Assembly (NCBI GenBank): GCA_902569615.1
Contig: CACFUX010000008.1
Coordinates: 1 to 44,216, forward strand
DNA from: an uncultured Pelagibacteraceae bacterium
GTDB taxonomy: Bacteria; Pseudomonadota; Alphaproteobacteria; Pelagibacterales; Pelagibacteraceae
Direction of reading: 5' to 3'
Length of the DNA: 44,216 nucleotides
The notes below the pieces were generated by a model. That model had not been told where the DNA came from. It saw nothing but the letters and a program-made list of their open reading frames with translations, and did no database searches. Every line of letters starts with the position of its first letter. Position 1 is the stretch's first letter. Position numbers and translations under genes: made by a program. Below, piece by piece: positions 42,002 through 44,216 of the stretch.

Positions 42002-44032
42002 TTATCTTTTTAACTTTTTTTGATATCTAATCCAACCTGGACTTCTTACTTCATTTTCAAAATCTATATCTTGATTAAAATCAAAATCTTCATCTGTATC
42101 CTCTTCAAAATGATTGTTTTTTTTTATATAATCTGCTGGTAATTCATCAATAAATCTAGATGCTAAACTGTCTATCCAATCACCTTGATAAAACCTATTC
42201 ATGGAAAATGATACAATTGCTTTCTTTTTTGCCCTAGTAATTCCCACATAGGCAAGTCTTCTTTCTTCTTCCAGCCCCTTTTGACCTTTTTCCTCAATTG
42301 ATTTTTGATGTGGAAACAAACCTTCTTCCCACCCAGGTAAAAAAACAACATCAAATTCAAGTCCTTTAGATGCATGCATAGTCATTAAATTAACTTTTTC
42401 GTCTTCCCAATCTTGATCAAGAGATGTTGCTAGAGCTACGTGCTCTAAAAAACTTTCTAAATTATCATATTCTTTCATTGCGTTAATTAGTTCTTTTATA
42501 TTTTCTAATCTATTTTCGTTTTCTAAATCTTTTCGATCTTTTAGCATTTTACTATAACCTGACTCATCTAAAATAGTTTGTATAAGTTTAATATGTCCAG
42601 TCTTTTTATTAAGTAAATCATCTCTCCATTTACTTAATAAATTTAAAAGAGAATTTAATCCTAACTTTGTTTTTGGTTTAATTTTATTTTCTCGAATAAG
42701 AGTTATTGCAGACTTCTCCAAAGTTAAGTGATTTTTCTTTGCAAATTCATTAATTAATTTTAGCGTTGTTTCTCCGATAGATCTTTTTGGAACATTTAAA
42801 ATTCTCTCAAAAGAAAGATCATCTTTGTTTTGATGAACTACTCTAAGATAAGCGATGCAATCTTTTATTTCAGCTCTCTCATAAAATTTGATACCCCCAA
42901 TAATTCTATAAGGTAAACCAATTTTTAAAAAACGTTCTTCGAATTCTCTAGTTTGGAATATTGCCCTTACTAGTATTGATATATTATTTAATGAATATTT
43001 TTTTTTTAATTTTTCTACTTCGTCACTAATCCCGATAGCCTCATCTTTGCCATTTCTAAAACAATTTAAGTGAACTAATTCACCCTCTTCTCCATCAGTG
43101 TAAAGATTTTTACCAACTCTGTTTTCGTTATTTGATATAATTTTAGATGCAACTGATAATATATTTTGAGTAGATCTATAATTTTTTTCAAGTCTTACAA
43201 TTTTTGTATCTTGATAAATTTTATCAAATTCTAGGAAATTTTTTATTTCTGCCCCTCTCCAGCTATAGATTGATTGATCATCATCTCCTACACAACAAAT
43301 ATTTTTGTTATATTTTGCTAAATAATTTAACCATTTACTTTGAATTAAATTTGTATCCTGGTATTCATCAACTAAAATATATTTAAAATTCCTTGAATAC
43401 ATCTCAGTTATATCAGGATTTTTTTCAAATATTTTTACACAATGCAATATTAGATCACTGAAATCACAAGCGTTAAGGTCAAATAATTTTGATTGATAAA
43501 TTTTGTATATATTTAAAAAACCTTTTTCTAAAACTTCTTTTTTTTTTAATATTACATCTTCAGGATACCAACCTTTATTTTTCCACTGATCTATTATTGA
43601 TAAAATATATTTTGGAGATATTTTTTTAGTATCAATATTTTCAGCTTTAGAAATATTTTTAATTAATTTTACCTGGTCATCTTGATCAATAATTGTAAAG
43701 TTTGAATTTAAGTTTACAGCTTTAGCATGTTTACGTAATAATTTTGCACAAACTGAATGAAAAGTACCAAGCCAAGATAGTCCAATCGCTTCTTTTTTTA
43801 AAATTTTACTTACCCTCTCTTGCATTTCTTTTGCTGCTTTGTTAGTAAAGGTTACAGCAAGCACTTGGTTTGGATAAGCTTTTTTATTTTCAACTATGTG
43901 AGCAATTCTGGAAATTAACACTTTTGTTTTACCAGAACCTGCGCCAGCGACTATTAAAAGTGGCCCCTCAAGGTGTAAAACAGCTTCTTTCTGTTTATCA
44001 TTAAGATTATTTAAATATTCTGAATTTAACAT
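42002..44032 (-). CDS. uvrD: UvrD/PcrA-type ATP-dependent DNA helicase
   Basis: Superfamily 1A 3'-5' helicase acting in excision and mismatch repair. The 676 aa contain motif I GAGSGKT (30-36) with the Q motif LNDKQKEAV before it, Ia AVTFTNKAAKEM, II LVDEYQDTN, III VGDDDQSIYSWRGA, IV VRLEKNYRST, V VNLMTMHASKGLEFDVVFLPGWEEGLFPH, and VI EERRLAYVGITRAKK. The C-terminal tail is acidic, then ends SPGWIRYQKKLKR, as in PcrA/UvrD. It could equally be called pcrA. ATG 44032 is 37 bases from a divergent gene. Confidence 0.95.
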   Translation of the reverse strand: MLNSEYLNNLNDKQKEAVLHLEGPLLIVAGAGSGKTKVLISRIAHIVENKKAYPNQVLAVTFTNKAAKEMQERVSKILKKEAIGLSWLGTFHSVCAKLLRKHAKAVNLNSNFTIIDQDDQVKLIKNISKAENIDTKKISPKYILSIIDQWKNKGWYPEDVILKKKEVLEKGFLNIYKIYQSKLFDLNACDFSDLILHCVKIFEKNPDITEMYSRNFKYILVDEYQDTNLIQSKWLNYLAKYNKNICCVGDDDQSIYSWRGAEIKNFLEFDKIYQDTKIVRLEKNYRSTQNILSVASKIISNNENRVGKNLYTDGEEGELVHLNCFRNGKDEAIGISDEVEKLKKKYSLNNISILVRAIFQTREFEERFLKIGLPYRIIGGIKFYERAEIKDCIAYLRVVHQNKDDLSFERILNVPKRSIGETTLKLINEFAKKNHLTLEKSAITLIRENKIKPKTKLGLNSLLNLLSKWRDDLLNKKTGHIKLIQTILDESGYSKMLKDRKDLENENRLENIKELINAMKEYDNLESFLEHVALATSLDQDWEDEKVNLMTMHASKGLEFDVVFLPGWEEGLFPHQKSIEEKGQKGLEEERRLAYVGITRAKKKAIVSFSMNRFYQGDWIDSLASRFIDELPADYIKKNNHFEEDTDEDFDFNQDIDFENEVRSPGWIRYQKKLKR

Positions 44033-44069
44033 TTTAGTATTTTTAGTGTAAATCCTTCTTTCAGCAACT

Positions 44070-44216
44070 ATGAATAAACACTTTTTTAGAATTATAGATT
44101 ATATCAAAAATTTTAGTGAAAATAATCGTTTTGGGTCAATATTACTCAGTATCTTTCTTTTCTTTTTATTTTTATTGTATTTTACAATACCAGCTTATTA
44201 TAATTACGAAAATTTT
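44070..44216 (+). CDS. N-terminus of an unidentified membrane-anchored protein (cut by right edge)
   Basis: From ATG 44070, 49 codons run uninterrupted to the window end. The start is MNKHFFRIIDYIKNFSENNR. One strong membrane segment (ILLSIFLFFLFLLYFTI, about 24-40) follows, then PAYYNYENF. A positive N-terminus before one hydrophobic span predicts an inner-membrane anchor with the rest in the periplasm. An AsmA-like or penicillin-binding-type protein would have this architecture, but nothing in 49 residues is diagnostic. It diverges from the helicase gene across 37 bases. Confidence 0.6.
   Translation, partial: MNKHFFRIIDYIKNFSENNRFGSILLSIFLFFLFLLYFTIPAYYNYENF

Noticed and set aside
1..44216. 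CRISPR arrays, insertion sequences, prophage or other transferred islands
   Set aside because: I saw no spaced direct repeats of CRISPR size, no transposase or integrase, and no block with clearly foreign composition. The content is core chromosomal.

Overview
The window reads as a compact, strongly AT-rich piece of core chromosome from an alphaproteobacterium. It most resembles the SAR11 clade (Pelagibacterales). The evidence is the low GC and lysine/isoleucine/asparagine-rich proteins, near-zero intergenic space with many 4-20 base overlaps, weak or absent Shine-Dalgarno sites at most genes, and alphaproteobacterial blocks such as carA | yqeY-dnaG-rpoD and lpxC-bamD-ligA. The clade assignment is inference; no rRNA gene is present. 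I see no insertion sequences, phage genes, CRISPR arrays or toxin-antitoxin pairs.

Layout. 1-3234 (minus): uvrB, a pteridine-reductase-like SDR and folB (cut by the left edge), overlapping in one direction. 3271-4458 (plus): a class I aminotransferase. 4468-5829 (minus): a PsiE-family membrane protein and thioredoxin reductase. 5851-7454 (plus): an ELM1-family protein coupled to a 2OG-Fe(II) oxygenase-like protein. 7451-11846 (minus): carA-carB for carbamoyl phosphate. 11970-16115 (plus): yqeY, dnaG and rpoD, the macromolecular synthesis block. 16122-16324: tRNA-Val(GAC), which has very unusual D and T loops, and tRNA-Ile2(CAT). 16332-17746 (minus): mlaA and mlaC, outer-membrane lipid asymmetry genes. 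17813-18403: an AmpD-like amidase whose C-terminal part has slipped out of frame. About 18543-18903: RNase P RNA.

19048-38271 (plus) is a long division-and-cell-wall (dcw) cluster: mraZ, ftsZ, rsmH, ftsL, ftsI, murE-murF fused in one frame, mraY, murD, ftsW, murG, murC, murB, ddl, ftsQ, ftsA, lpxC and bamD, followed by ligA. A three-unit MraZ operator lies just upstream of mraZ. ftsZ sits second in the cluster instead of after ftsA. Together these genes build lipid II from UDP-MurNAc-peptides, flip/polymerise it at the septum, and supply FtsZ/FtsA/FtsQ/FtsL/FtsI/FtsW, lipid A synthesis and outer-membrane protein assembly. The right end holds pepP and a UvrD/PcrA helicase (minus), plus the first 49 codons of a membrane-anchored protein running off the edge.

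There is no clear new multi-gene system. The items most worth a second look are the tRNA-Val with altered tertiary-contact positions, the relocated ftsZ together with an FtsA whose ATP-site loops are eroded, the broken amidase tail, DnaG without most of its zinc ligands, MlaA without a lipobox, and the TGxxxRxG reductase beside folB.
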